64,000 nt of DNA from Actinomadura kijaniata NBRC 14229. GTDB lineage: Bacteria; Actinomycetota; Actinomycetes; Streptosporangiales; Streptosporangiaceae. The notes under the pieces were generated by a model that was given only the letters and a program-made list of their open reading frames with translations, did not search any database and was not told the DNA's origin. Of this stretch, positions 24,571-33,426 are shown one piece after another. Position 1 is the stretch's first letter; every line of letters starts with the position of its first letter. The stretch spans positions 1-64,000 of the forward strand of contig NZ_BCQR01000001.1 of the NCBI RefSeq assembly GCF_001552175.1, written 5' to 3'. A program made the position numbers and the translations under genes.

Positions 24571-26442
24571 GTGACCTATCTGGCCGGGCGCGGGATCGCG
24601 GACGTCACGGGCGAGGCCGCCGAGTGCGGGATGCTCGGTTACGGCATGAAGTGGCAGGTCAGCGACGGGATCCACACCCGGCTGCGGGCGCGGGCCTTCG
24701 CGTTCGAACGCCAGGGGGACCGGGCGCTGCTGGTGGTGTGCGACCTGCCGCTGATGTTCGACTCGGTCGTGCGGGCGGTGCTGCCGCGCCTGCCGGACGG
24801 CTACGACGAGACCAACGTCATGATCACCGCGACGCACACCCACTGCGGCCCCGGCGGCTACGCCAGGCACGCCCTGTACAACTCCACCGCCGGCGGCTTC
24901 CGGGACAGGACGTTCGGCGCGATCGTGGACGGGATCGTGGAGGCCGCCACGCGCGCGCACGAGGACCTGGCCCCGGCGCGGCTGCTGCTCGGGCACGGCG
25001 AGCTGCGGGACGCCAGCGTCAACCGGTCCCGCCGGGCGTTCGACCGCAACCCCGCCGCGGACCGCGCGTTCTTCCCCGACGCGATCGACCCGCAGGTCAC
25101 GGTGCTGCGGATCGAACGCGAGGGCCGCCTCGTCGGCGCGGTCTGCTGGTTCGCCACCCACAACACGAGCCTCACCAACCGCAACACCCTGATCTCCGGC
25201 GACAACAAGGGCTACGCCGCCTACCACTGGGAACGCCTCGTCGAGGGCGTGGACTACCTGGACGGGCCGGGCTTCGTGGCGGCGTTCCCGCAGACCAACG
25301 CCGGGGACATGTCCCCCAACCTGTGGCTGGCCGAGGGCCGGGGCCCCACCGACGACCAGTGGACCAACGCCCGCCTGATCGGCGAACGCCAGTACCGGGC
25401 CGCGACCGCCGTCCGCTGCGCGGAGATCGACGGCCCGATCGACGCGCGGCTCACCCACGTGGACATGGGGAACGTGCTGGTCCGCCCGGAGTTCACCGGC
25501 GACGGGAGGCCGCACCGCACCGGCCGTCCGGTCGCCGGGGCGTCCGCCTGGGCGGGGGCCGGGGTGGACGGACCGGCGTTCAAGGGGTTCCGGGAGGGCC
25601 GCAACCCGGTGTGGGACGCGCTGTCCCACTGCCTGGTCTACCCCCTGGCACCGCGGCTGCGCGACGCGCAGTACCCCAAGGCCGTCACGCTTCCCGCCGG
25701 GGTCGCCAACCGGTTCCGGCCGATGGTCGCCGAACGGTTCGCGTTCCAGCTGCTGCGGATCGGCCCGCTGTACCTGGTCGGGATCCCCGGCGAGGTGACG
25801 ATCGTGGCGGGCCTGCGGCTGCGCCGCGCCGTCGCGGGGATCGTCGGCGCGGAGCTGGAGAACGTGCTGGTCGCGGGCTACAGCAACGGCTACATGCACT
25901 ACACGACCACGCCCGAGGAGTACGACGCGCGCGAGTACGAGGGCGGCAGCACGCTGTTCGGCCGCTGGCAGCTCCCGGCGCTGTGCCAGATCGGCGCGGG
26001 GCTGGCCACGGCCATGCGCGACGGCGCGCCGGTGGGGCGCGGCACGCCCGAGCCGGAGCCGCCGGCGCGCCGCGCCCGGCACACGATCCCGCCGGACCGG
26101 CCGCACCCGCGGCGCGCGTTCGGGGACGTGCTGTCGGTGGGCCGCGACGACCGGACGGTGACCGCCCGGTTCGTGGGCGCGCACCCCGGCAACGACCTGC
26201 GGCGGGGCGGCACCTACCTGGCGGTGGAGCGCCGGGACGGCGACGCCTGGACGCGGGTGGCCGACGACGGCGACTGGTGCACGACGTTCCGCTGGGCGCG
26301 CACCGGCGACGCCGGGTCCACCGTGACGATCACCTGGGACGTTCCCGGGGACGCCCCGGCCGGGACGTACCGGATCCGCTACCTGGGCGACACCCCGGAC
26401 GGGCCGTTCACCGGCGCGACCGACCCGTTCGAGATCCCCTGA
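24571..26442 (+). CDS. Neutral/alkaline ceramidase family protein
   Basis: A 623-residue homologue of neutral ceramidase, which hydrolyses ceramide to sphingosine and fatty acid. Metal-ligand and active-site regions are visible: ITATHTHCGPGGY near residue 88, WFATHNTSL, and NAGDMSPNLW near residue 246 with the nucleophilic Ser. The C-terminal 110 residues form the Ig-like domain of the family. Bacterial ceramidases are normally exported, yet no signal peptide is seen from GTG at 24571 (GGAGAGG ahead), so it may act inside the cell or use another route. The SDR gene starts 20 bases later and is surely co-transcribed. Confidence 0.85.
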   Translation: MTYLAGRGIADVTGEAAECGMLGYGMKWQVSDGIHTRLRARAFAFERQGDRALLVVCDLPLMFDSVVRAVLPRLPDGYDETNVMITATHTHCGPGGYARHALYNSTAGGFRDRTFGAIVDGIVEAATRAHEDLAPARLLLGHGELRDASVNRSRRAFDRNPAADRAFFPDAIDPQVTVLRIEREGRLVGAVCWFATHNTSLTNRNTLISGDNKGYAAYHWERLVEGVDYLDGPGFVAAFPQTNAGDMSPNLWLAEGRGPTDDQWTNARLIGERQYRAATAVRCAEIDGPIDARLTHVDMGNVLVRPEFTGDGRPHRTGRPVAGASAWAGAGVDGPAFKGFREGRNPVWDALSHCLVYPLAPRLRDAQYPKAVTLPAGVANRFRPMVAERFAFQLLRIGPLYLVGIPGEVTIVAGLRLRRAVAGIVGAELENVLVAGYSNGYMHYTTTPEEYDAREYEGGSTLFGRWQLPALCQIGAGLATAMRDGAPVGRGTPEPEPPARRARHTIPPDRPHPRRAFGDVLSVGRDDRTVTARFVGAHPGNDLRRGGTYLAVERRDGDAWTRVADDGDWCTTFRWARTGDAGSTVTITWDVPGDAPAGTYRIRYLGDTPDGPFTGATDPFEIP

Positions 26443-26462
26443 CCCCTCCGGGAGGACACCCC

Positions 26463-27281
26463 ATGCCCCATATCGTGATCACCGGCTGCGGGTCCGGCTT
26501 CGGCCGCCTGTCGGCGCTGGACCTGGCCCGGCGCGGGCACCGGGTCTTCGCGACCCTGCGCGACCCGGACCGCTCCGACCTGGCCGGGATCGCCGAACGG
26601 GAGGGGCTGCGGCTGACGGCGCACCGCCTGGACGTCACCGATCCCGGCTCGGTCGCCCGCGCGATGGCGGAGATCGGCGACCGGGTCGACGTGCTGGTCA
26701 ACAACGCCGGGTACGCCCAGCGCGGCCCGCTGGAGACGCTGTCGGACGCCGAGATCGCCGCCCAGTTCGACACCAACGTCACCGGCGTGCTGCGCATGGT
26801 GCGGGCCGTGGTGCCGGGGATGCGGCGGCGGGGCGGCGGCCGGATCGTCAACGTCTCCTCCTCGTCCGGCCTGTTCGCCGCGCCCTACGAGGGGCTCTAC
26901 AGCGCCAGCAAGCACGCGGTGGAGGCGCTGTCGCAGGTGCTGAGCTTCGAGCTGGCCGGGGCGGGCATCGGGGTGCGGCTGGTGGAGCCGGGGGCGTTCG
27001 AGACGGGGTTCGTCGCGAACGCCCCGGTGGCGGAGGCGTTCGCGCCCGGCCACCCGCTGTGGGAGGAGTACCACCTGTTCTGGGAGCGGGCGGCGGGCCT
27101 GACCGGCGGCGAGCGGAACGAGCCGACGCCGGTGGTGGAGGCGATCCGCCGCGCCGCCCTCGACGACGACGCGCCGTTCCGGCAGCTGGTCGGCGACGAC
27201 GCGAGGTTCATCGTGGAGTCGCAGCGGGCGGCGGGGCTGGAGGACACCGCGCCGCTGATCCGCGAGGCGCTCGGCCTCTAG
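26463..27281 (+). CDS. SDR family oxidoreductase
   Basis: A 272-residue classical short-chain dehydrogenase. The cofactor loop is TGCGSGFGRL (G-x3-G-x-G), then LDVTD for adenine binding and NNAG; the catalytic Ser is in VNVSSSSG and the catalytic pair is YSASKHA. The Arg in ATLRDPDR suggests a preference for NADP(H). The substrate is unknown; pairing with a ceramidase suggests sphingoid or ketosphinganine-type substrates, which is inference. ATG at 26463 follows GGGAGGACACC. Its 3' end overlaps the convergent hydrolase stop by 4 bases. Confidence 0.9.
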   Translation: MPHIVITGCGSGFGRLSALDLARRGHRVFATLRDPDRSDLAGIAEREGLRLTAHRLDVTDPGSVARAMAEIGDRVDVLVNNAGYAQRGPLETLSDAEIAAQFDTNVTGVLRMVRAVVPGMRRRGGGRIVNVSSSSGLFAAPYEGLYSASKHAVEALSQVLSFELAGAGIGVRLVEPGAFETGFVANAPVAEAFAPGHPLWEEYHLFWERAAGLTGGERNEPTPVVEAIRRAALDDDAPFRQLVGDDARFIVESQRAAGLEDTAPLIREALGL

Positions 27282-28111
27282 TCCGCGAGCAGCCCGGTGA
27301 GGTGGGCGGCGTACTCGGCGGGGTGCTCGCCGAAGCCGCCGTGGCCGCCGGGGAGCGTCGTCGCCGCGACGCCCAGGCGTTCGGCGACGGCGAGCCCCGC
27401 GCGGTGCGGCGGCTCCCCGGCCGAGGCCGCGCCCACCGTCGGGACCACGCGGACGCCCTTGAGCGCGTCCAGGTCCGGGTCCTCCCGGCTGAACGGGACC
27501 GCCTCGTGCCCGACGAAGAAGTCCATGTTGCGCTCCATGCGGGCCATGGCCTCCAGGAACGCGGGGTCGGGCTCGCCTCCGGGGGCCTCCTGCCCGCCCT
27601 CCTGCCCGTCGTCCTGCCCGTCGCCGCTCATCCCCATCAGCTCGCCGAACCGCCCCATCGCCGCGCCCGCCCCGGCCTCCCGGTACACCGCCTCGACCTC
27701 GGCGAACCCGGCGCGGAAGTCGGCGGCGTCCGGCAGCAGCCCGAACGCGGGCGGCTCGTGCGCGACCAGGGCGCGCACCCGCTCGGGGTGGCGGGCGGCC
27801 AGTTCCATGCCGATCAGCGCGCCGGAGCTGACGCCGAACACGTGGGCGGGCTCGTCGGTGACGGCCGCCAGGATCCGGTACGCGTCGTCGGCGTGCAGCG
27901 CGATCGTCTGCGGCTCGTCGGGGTCGGCGAGGGGGCTGCGGGAGTTGCCGCGCCGGTCGTAGCGGACGACGGTGAACCGGTCGGCCAGCCGCGCGGCCAG
28001 CGGGAGGTAGGCGTCGGCGTCGAAGATCCCGCCGCAGATCATCAGCAGGACGGGGCCGGTGCCCTGGACCTCGTGGTGGAGGGTGGCGCCGGGGACGTTC
28101 AGGGTGCTCAT
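27278..28111 (-). CDS. Alpha/beta hydrolase
   Basis: A 277-residue alpha/beta-hydrolase. The oxyanion segment is LLMICGGIFDAD, the nucleophile elbow is FGVSSGALIG (Ser in G-x-S-x-G), and the C-terminal His is in LPGGHGGFGEHP. A Gly/Asp/Gln-rich insertion sits in the cap region (DGQDDGQEGGQEAPGG). Substrate unknown. ATG at 28111 overlaps the stop of the sigma-factor gene in ATGA, so it is translationally coupled and the last gene of the ECF42 module. Confidence 0.9.
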   Translation of the reverse strand: MSTLNVPGATLHHEVQGTGPVLLMICGGIFDADAYLPLAARLADRFTVVRYDRRGNSRSPLADPDEPQTIALHADDAYRILAAVTDEPAHVFGVSSGALIGMELAARHPERVRALVAHEPPAFGLLPDAADFRAGFAEVEAVYREAGAGAAMGRFGELMGMSGDGQDDGQEGGQEAPGGEPDPAFLEAMARMERNMDFFVGHEAVPFSREDPDLDALKGVRVVPTVGAASAGEPPHRAGLAVAERLGVAATTLPGGHGGFGEHPAEYAAHLTGLLAD

Positions 28112-29352
28112 GAGGGGTCGCTTTCGTTGAGCCGGGCCGCGCGGGTCTCCAGGTAGCGGCGTTCGGGAAGGCTGGTGGTGAGGCGCGCGGCGCGGCGGTA
28201 GGCGTCGCGCGCGGCGGAGCGGTCGCCGTCGCGTTCCAGCAGGTGGGCGCGGACGGCGGTCAGGCGGTGGTGGTCGGTGAGCCGGCCGTCGGCCTCCAGC
28301 CCGTCCAGGATCTCCAGGCCCGCGCGGGGCCCGTGGACCATGGCGGTGGCGACGGCCTCGTTGAGGGTGACCATCGGGTTCGGCGCCAGGTGGGACAGCA
28401 GCCGGTACAGGGCGAGGATCTGCGGCCAGTCGGTGTCGGCGTCGCCCGCGGCCTCGGCGTGCACGGCGGCGATGGCGGCCTGCACCTGGTAGAGGCCGGG
28501 CGGCGACCAGGTGAGCGCGTCGGTGACGAGAGCGACGCCCTCCTCGATCTCCGCGCGGTCCCACCGGGAACGGTCCTGCTCGGCCAGCGGCACCAGCAGC
28601 CCGTCCGGCCCGGTGCGGGCGGCGCGGCGGGCGTCGGTCAGCAGCATCAGCGCCAGCAGCCCCGTCACCTCCCCGTTGCCGGGCAGCAGCGCGCGCAGGG
28701 CCCGGGTGAGCCGGATCGCCTCGGCGGTCAGGTCGGCGCGCCGCAGGTCGGGGCCGCTGGAGGCGGTGTAGCCCTCGTTGAAGATCAGGTAGAGGACGTG
28801 CAGCACCACCCCGAGCCGCCGCGCCCGCTCCCCCGGCGGGGGCGGCTCGAACCGCGCCCCGGCCTTCCGGATGGTCGCCTTGGCGCGGCTGATGCGCTGG
28901 GCCATGGTCGCCTCGGGCACCAGGAACGCCCGCGCGATCTCGGCGGTGGTGAGGCCCCCGACGGCCCGCAGCGTCAACGCGACCTGCGACGGCTCCGACA
29001 GCGCCGGATGGCAGCACAGGAACAGCAGCGTCAGCGTGTCGTCCCGCCCGGACGGCTCCTCGTCCGGCGCGGGCGCGACCCGCTCCTCCTCGACCGCGAC
29101 GGCGGCCTCCCGGTCGCGCCGCGCGTGCTCGCTGCGCCACAGGTCGGTGAGCCGCCGCGTCGCGACCGTCAGCAGCCACCCGCGCGGGCTGTCCGGAACG
29201 CCCTCCTCGGGCCACTGGACGGCCGCCGCGAGCAGCGCCTCCTGCACGGCGTCCTCGCAGGCGTCGAACTGCCCGTGCCGCCGCACCAGCGTCCCGAGGA
29301 CCTGCGGCGCGAGCGCGCGCAGCAGGTCCTCGGGAACGGCCGGCGTCGTCAC
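28108..29352 (-). CDS. ECF42-type RNA polymerase sigma factor
   Basis: A 414-residue sigma factor. Region 2 contains FDACEDAVQEALLAA and PRGWLLTVATRRLTDLWRSE, region 4 contains LRAVGGLTTAEIARAFLVPEATMAQRISRAK, and a long C-terminal SnoaL-free, TPR-like extension (about residues 190-414, with the LFNEGYTA motif) is characteristic of group ECF42. This group has no anti-sigma factor and is genetically linked to DGPF/YCII proteins, as here. GTG at 29352 overlaps the stop of the DGPF gene by GTGA. The C-terminal extension is known to be needed for activity in the group. Confidence 0.9.
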   Translation of the reverse strand: MTTPAVPEDLLRALAPQVLGTLVRRHGQFDACEDAVQEALLAAAVQWPEEGVPDSPRGWLLTVATRRLTDLWRSEHARRDREAAVAVEEERVAPAPDEEPSGRDDTLTLLFLCCHPALSEPSQVALTLRAVGGLTTAEIARAFLVPEATMAQRISRAKATIRKAGARFEPPPPGERARRLGVVLHVLYLIFNEGYTASSGPDLRRADLTAEAIRLTRALRALLPGNGEVTGLLALMLLTDARRAARTGPDGLLVPLAEQDRSRWDRAEIEEGVALVTDALTWSPPGLYQVQAAIAAVHAEAAGDADTDWPQILALYRLLSHLAPNPMVTLNEAVATAMVHGPRAGLEILDGLEADGRLTDHHRLTAVRAHLLERDGDRSAARDAYRRAARLTTSLPERRYLETRAARLNESDPS

Positions 29353-29711
29353 ATCTCCGTCCCGGACCCGCCCATGAACGGACGGATCTCCATCACGCCG
29401 CCGTAGCGCACGTCCGGCCAGCGGGCGGCGATCTCGGCGGCGCGGTCGGCGGAGCAGTCCACCGCGACGTACCCGGCGAACACCTCCTTGGACTCCAGGA
29501 ACGGCCCGTCGGTCACGGCGGGGGCCCCGTCGCCCATCCGCACGGTGCGGGTGTGCGAGGGGTGGGCCAGCGCCTCCCCGCCGACCAGCTCCCCGGCCTC
29601 GGTGAGCTCGCGCATGATCTCGTCGACCTCGCCGAACAGCGCGGTCCGCTCCTCCTCCGACAGCTCGTCCACGAACCCGGGCCGGTTGTAGATCAGCAGC
29701 ATGTACTTCAC
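29349..29711 (-). CDS. YCII/DGPF domain protein
   Basis: A 120-residue DGPF-type protein, MKYMLLIYN start and DGPFLESKEVFAGY signature. It is the standard partner of ECF42 sigma factors and the first gene of this three-gene unit. The biochemical role of DGPF proteins is unsettled; the fold suggests small-molecule binding or catalysis. The upstream 108 bases hold the promoter region with two short palindromes, CGAAGAACTTCG (29795-29806) and GAGAATTCTC (29808-29817). Confidence 0.9.
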   Translation of the reverse strand: MKYMLLIYNRPGFVDELSEEERTALFGEVDEIMRELTEAGELVGGEALAHPSHTRTVRMGDGAPAVTDGPFLESKEVFAGYVAVDCSADRAAEIAARWPDVRYGGVMEIRPFMGGSGTEM

Positions 29712-29819
29712 GGTCGGTTCCCCTGTCCCGGCGCCCCCTGCGGGCGCCCTTCACCCTTCGGTCGGAGCCGGGACCCCGTCCTCGACATCCCGCCCGAAGA
29801 ACTTCGGAGAATTCTCTCC

Positions 29820-31889
29820 CTACAGCTCCGGGAGGACGCGCGGCGGGGTGAGGGGCAGGGTGCGGAAGCGGACGCCGGTCGCGTGGTGGACCGCGTTGGT
29901 GATCGCCGCCGCCGCGCCCACGATGCCGATCTCGCCGATGCCCTTGGTGCCCATCGGGTTGACGTGCGGGTCGTGCTCGTCGAGCCAGACCGCGTCCAGG
30001 TCGCGGACGTCGGCGTTGGCCGGGATGTGGTACTGGGCCAGGTCGGCGGTCAGATGGTCGCCGAACGCCTCGTCCAGCACGCTCTCCTCCATCAGCGCCA
30101 TCCCCAACCCCATGATCATTCCGCCGAGGAACTGGGAGCGGGCGGCCTTGGCGTTGACGATGCGGCCGGTCGCGAACACGCCCAGCATCCGGGGGACGCG
30201 GATCTCGCCGGTGTCGACGTCCACCTCGACCTCCGCGAAGTGCGCGCCGAACGAGTGCCGCGCGTACTCGTCGCCCTGCCCCTTCACCTCCTCGGTGGTG
30301 TCGGCCGCCGCCTCGACGCCCTCGGGCGGGACGTGCCCGTTCAGCTTGGACAGCAGCGCCTCGCACGCGCGCACCACGGCCGTGCCCCAGCCCGCGGTGC
30401 CCGCCGAGCCCCCGGCCAGGCCGGCGCGCGGCAGGTCGCTGTCGCCGATCTCGACGGTGACCTGGGCGGGGTCGGCCTTCAGCGTCTCGGCGGCGATCAG
30501 TCCCAGCGCCGTCCGCGCGCCGGTGCCCAGGTCGATCGCGGCGATGCGGACGGTGTAGCTGCCGTCGGCGTTCGCGCGGGCGGTGGCCTGGGCGGGGCTG
30601 CGCAGCACCGGGTAGGTCGCCGCCGCCACGCCCGTGCCGACGAGCCTGCGGCCGACGCGCCGCACGCCGGGCGTCGGGTCGCGGTCGGACCAGCCGAACC
30701 GCGCCGCGCCCTCGCGCAGGCACGCCACCAGGTTCCGGGAGGAGAACGGCCGGCCGTCCTCGGGGTGCCCGTCCGGCTCGTTGCGGACGCGCAGCTCGAT
30801 CGGGTCGAGGCCGAGGACGACCGCCAGCTCGTCCATCGCCGACTCCAGCGCGAACATCCCCGGCGCGTCGCCCGGCGCCCGCATCCACGACGTGGACGGG
30901 ACGTCGAGCCTGGTCAGGTGGTAGGCGGTGCGGCGGTTCGGGGCCCGGTACATCACGCGGGTGGGCGTGGTGCTCTCCTCGGCGAACTCCCGGACCGTGG
31001 AGGACTGCTCGAACGACTCGTGGATGATCGTGGTGAGGCGGCCGTCCTCCGCCGCGCCCAGCCGGACGCGCTGGACCGTGGGGCTGCGGTAGCCGGTCAG
31101 CGCGTACATCTGGCGGCGCGTGAACGCCAGCTTCACCGGACGGCCGACGGCGCGGGCGGCCATCGCGGCGAGCACGACGTTGGGGCGGGGCGTGCCCTTG
31201 GAGCCGAAGCCGCCGCCGATGTGCGGGGAGATCACCCGGACCCGCGCCGGGTCCAGCTCGAACACCTTGGCGAGGGTGGAGCGGACCGTGGAGGGGCCCT
31301 GGTTGGAGTCGTGGACGGTGAGGGCGTCGCCGTCCCAGGCCGCGAGGGTGGCGTGCGGCTCCATGGGGTTGTTGTGCTCGGCGGGCGTGGTGAAGGTGCA
31401 GTCGATCCGCACCGGCGCGGCCCGGAACGCGTCCTCCGGATCGCCCTGCCGCGCCTGCCAGGGGCCGTCCTCGGCCTCGTCGGGCGTGTAGCGGCCGGGG
31501 TGGTCGGGGGTCAGGCGCACGTCGTGCCGCCTGGCCGCGTAGGTGACCCGGACCAGGCGGGCGGCCTCGCGGGCCGTCTCCAGGGTCTCGGCGACGACGG
31601 CCGCGACGATCTGGCCCCGGTAGGACACCTTCCGGCCCTGCAGGACCGCCAGCTCGCCGTCGCTGACCGGGGCCAGCTCGGGGGCGTTGTCGGGGGTCAG
31701 CACGGTCAGCACGCCGGGCAGCGCCTCGGCGTCCGCGGTGTCGAACGCGGTGATCTCGCCCTTGGCGACCGTGGACTGCACGACCCACGCGTACGCGGCG
31801 CCCGGCACGGGGTGCTCGACGGCGTACCGGGCCTCGCCGGTGACCTTCTCGCGGCCCTCGACACGGCTTCGCGAGCCGATGGCGTTCAT
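29820..31889 (-). CDS. Molybdopterin-binding subunit of aldehyde oxidase/xanthine dehydrogenase family
   Basis: A 689-residue large subunit of a three-part molybdenum hydroxylase. Visible cofactor motifs are GGGFGSKG, TRRQMYALTGYR, APGDAPGMFALESAMDELA and the catalytic Glu loop GTKGIGEIGI near the end. It is cytoplasmic with no Tat signal. It overlaps the FAD-subunit gene by ATGA. Subunit order (FeS, FAD, Mo) and the cysteine-rich FAD subunit match PaoABC-like aldehyde oxidoreductases, so an aldehyde is a more likely substrate than xanthine; this is inference. Confidence 0.9.
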   Translation of the reverse strand: MNAIGSRSRVEGREKVTGEARYAVEHPVPGAAYAWVVQSTVAKGEITAFDTADAEALPGVLTVLTPDNAPELAPVSDGELAVLQGRKVSYRGQIVAAVVAETLETAREAARLVRVTYAARRHDVRLTPDHPGRYTPDEAEDGPWQARQGDPEDAFRAAPVRIDCTFTTPAEHNNPMEPHATLAAWDGDALTVHDSNQGPSTVRSTLAKVFELDPARVRVISPHIGGGFGSKGTPRPNVVLAAMAARAVGRPVKLAFTRRQMYALTGYRSPTVQRVRLGAAEDGRLTTIIHESFEQSSTVREFAEESTTPTRVMYRAPNRRTAYHLTRLDVPSTSWMRAPGDAPGMFALESAMDELAVVLGLDPIELRVRNEPDGHPEDGRPFSSRNLVACLREGAARFGWSDRDPTPGVRRVGRRLVGTGVAAATYPVLRSPAQATARANADGSYTVRIAAIDLGTGARTALGLIAAETLKADPAQVTVEIGDSDLPRAGLAGGSAGTAGWGTAVVRACEALLSKLNGHVPPEGVEAAADTTEEVKGQGDEYARHSFGAHFAEVEVDVDTGEIRVPRMLGVFATGRIVNAKAARSQFLGGMIMGLGMALMEESVLDEAFGDHLTADLAQYHIPANADVRDLDAVWLDEHDPHVNPMGTKGIGEIGIVGAAAAITNAVHHATGVRFRTLPLTPPRVLPEL

Positions 31890-32860
31890 GCGCGCTCCCC
31901 CAGTTCCAGCAGGGTCCGGACGATCAGGTTGCGGGCCAGGCGCAGCTTGTAGGCGTTGTCGCGCAGCGGGTGCGCGGCGGCCAGCTCCTGGTCGGCGGCG
32001 CCGGCCAGGTTCTCCCGGGTGAGGGGGCGGCCGCGCAGGTGGTCCTCGGCGCGGCGGGCGCGCCAGGGCCGGTGGGCGACCCCGCCGAGCGCGATGCGGC
32101 AGTCCCGGACCACGCCGTCGCGGACGTCGGCCGCGGCGGCGATCGACACCAGCGCGAACGCGAACGACGCGCGTTCGCGGACCTTCCGGTAGCGGGACGG
32201 CATCGCCAGCGGCGGGACCTCGACGGCGGTGACGAGCTCGCCCGGTTCCAGGGTGGTGTCGCGCTCGGGGTGGGAGCCGGGCAGGCGGTAGAAGTCGGCC
32301 AGCGGGATCGCGCGCTCGCCGCCCCGGCCCCTGGTGAGGACGGTCGCGTCCAGCGCGGCCAGCGCCACCGCCATGTCCGACGGGTGCGTGGCCACGCAGG
32401 ATTCCGAGTGGCCGAGGATCGCCAGGTTGTGGTGCTCGCCGTCGATGGCGGGGCAGCCGGTGCCGGGCTCGCGCTTGTTGCAGGGCTTGGTGATGTCCTG
32501 GAAGTAGGAGCAGCGGGTGCGCTGGAGGAGGTTGCCGCCGACGGTGGCCTGGTTGCGGATCTGCCCGGACGCGCCCGACAGGACCGCCTGGACGAGCATC
32601 GGGTGGTGGCGGCGGACCGCCGGATGGGCGGTCAGGTCGCTGTTGCGGACGGCCGCGCCGATGCGCAGCGCGCCGCTGGAACGTTCCTCGATCCGGTCGT
32701 GCGGCAGCCGGGTCACGTCCACGAGCCGGGCGGGCCGCTCCACGCCCAGCCGCATCAGGTCCACCAGGTTGGTGCCGCCGCCCAGGTAGCGGGTCTCCTC
32801 GTCGCACCGCGCCAGCGCCTCCTCGGCGGTCGCGGCCCGCTCGTAGGCGAACGGCCTCAT
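31886..32860 (-). CDS. FAD-binding subunit of molybdenum hydroxylase, with extra Fe-S motif
   Basis: A 324-residue CO-dehydrogenase-flavoprotein-type subunit. FAD is bound by YLGGGTNLVDLM and ASGQIRNQATVGGNL. Between them and the ATHPSD segment lies a cysteine-rich insertion (C in RTRCSYF, CNKREPG, GCPAIDG and SESCVATHP) matching the [4Fe-4S]-binding insertion of PaoB and 4-hydroxybenzoyl-CoA reductase. This sets it apart from simple XDH FAD subunits. ATG at 32860 overlaps the stop of the FeS-subunit gene by ATGA. Confidence 0.9.
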   Translation of the reverse strand: MRPFAYERAATAEEALARCDEETRYLGGGTNLVDLMRLGVERPARLVDVTRLPHDRIEERSSGALRIGAAVRNSDLTAHPAVRRHHPMLVQAVLSGASGQIRNQATVGGNLLQRTRCSYFQDITKPCNKREPGTGCPAIDGEHHNLAILGHSESCVATHPSDMAVALAALDATVLTRGRGGERAIPLADFYRLPGSHPERDTTLEPGELVTAVEVPPLAMPSRYRKVRERASFAFALVSIAAAADVRDGVVRDCRIALGGVAHRPWRARRAEDHLRGRPLTRENLAGAADQELAAAHPLRDNAYKLRLARNLIVRTLLELGERA

Positions 32861-33369
32861 GCCCGCGCCTCCTTCACGGCCGCGACGATGCCCTCGTACG
32901 CGCCGCAGCGGCACAGGTTCCCGCTCATCCGCTCGCGGATCTCCGTCTCGTCCAGGTCCGGGTCGGCGGTGAGGTCCCCGGTGACGGCGCTGGGCCAGCC
33001 CCGCGCGGCCTCCTCCAGCATCCCGGTCGCCGAGCAGAGCTGGCCGGGCGTGCAGTAGCCGCACTGGAACGCGTCGCGTTCGATGAACGCCCGTTGCAGC
33101 GGGCTGAGCGCGTCCCCGTCGGCCAGCCCCTCGACGGTCGTCACCTCCGCGCCGTCCTGCGCGACGGCCAGCGCCAGGCACGCGTTGGCGCGGCGGCCGT
33201 CCAGCAGCACCGTGCACGCGCCGCACTGACCCTGGTCGCAGCCCTTCTTCGAGCCGGTCAGGCCCAGATCCTCCCGCAGCACGTCCAGCAGGGAGGACCG
33301 CACGTCGATCCGCAGGCGATGCTCGCGGCCGTTCACGGTCAGGGTGATCGAGGTGTCCACGCCGTCCAT
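32857..33369 (-). CDS. [2Fe-2S] subunit of molybdenum hydroxylase
   Basis: A 170-residue small subunit and the first gene of the operon. The plant-type ferredoxin cluster is held by GCDQGQCGACTVLLDG plus a later Cys in NACLA, and the helical second cluster by QCGYCTPGQ and NLCRCGAY. No Tat leader precedes the ferredoxin domain, in contrast to E. coli PaoA, so the complex is cytoplasmic. No molybdenum-insertion chaperone (XdhC type) is adjacent. Confidence 0.95.
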   Translation of the reverse strand: MDGVDTSITLTVNGREHRLRIDVRSSLLDVLREDLGLTGSKKGCDQGQCGACTVLLDGRRANACLALAVAQDGAEVTTVEGLADGDALSPLQRAFIERDAFQCGYCTPGQLCSATGMLEEAARGWPSAVTGDLTADPDLDETEIRERMSGNLCRCGAYEGIVAAVKEARA

Positions 33370-33426
33370 GATCGTGGTCCTTCCCCCGTGGGCGTGAATC
33401 GAACGGCCGCGAGCCGTTCCCGCGCG

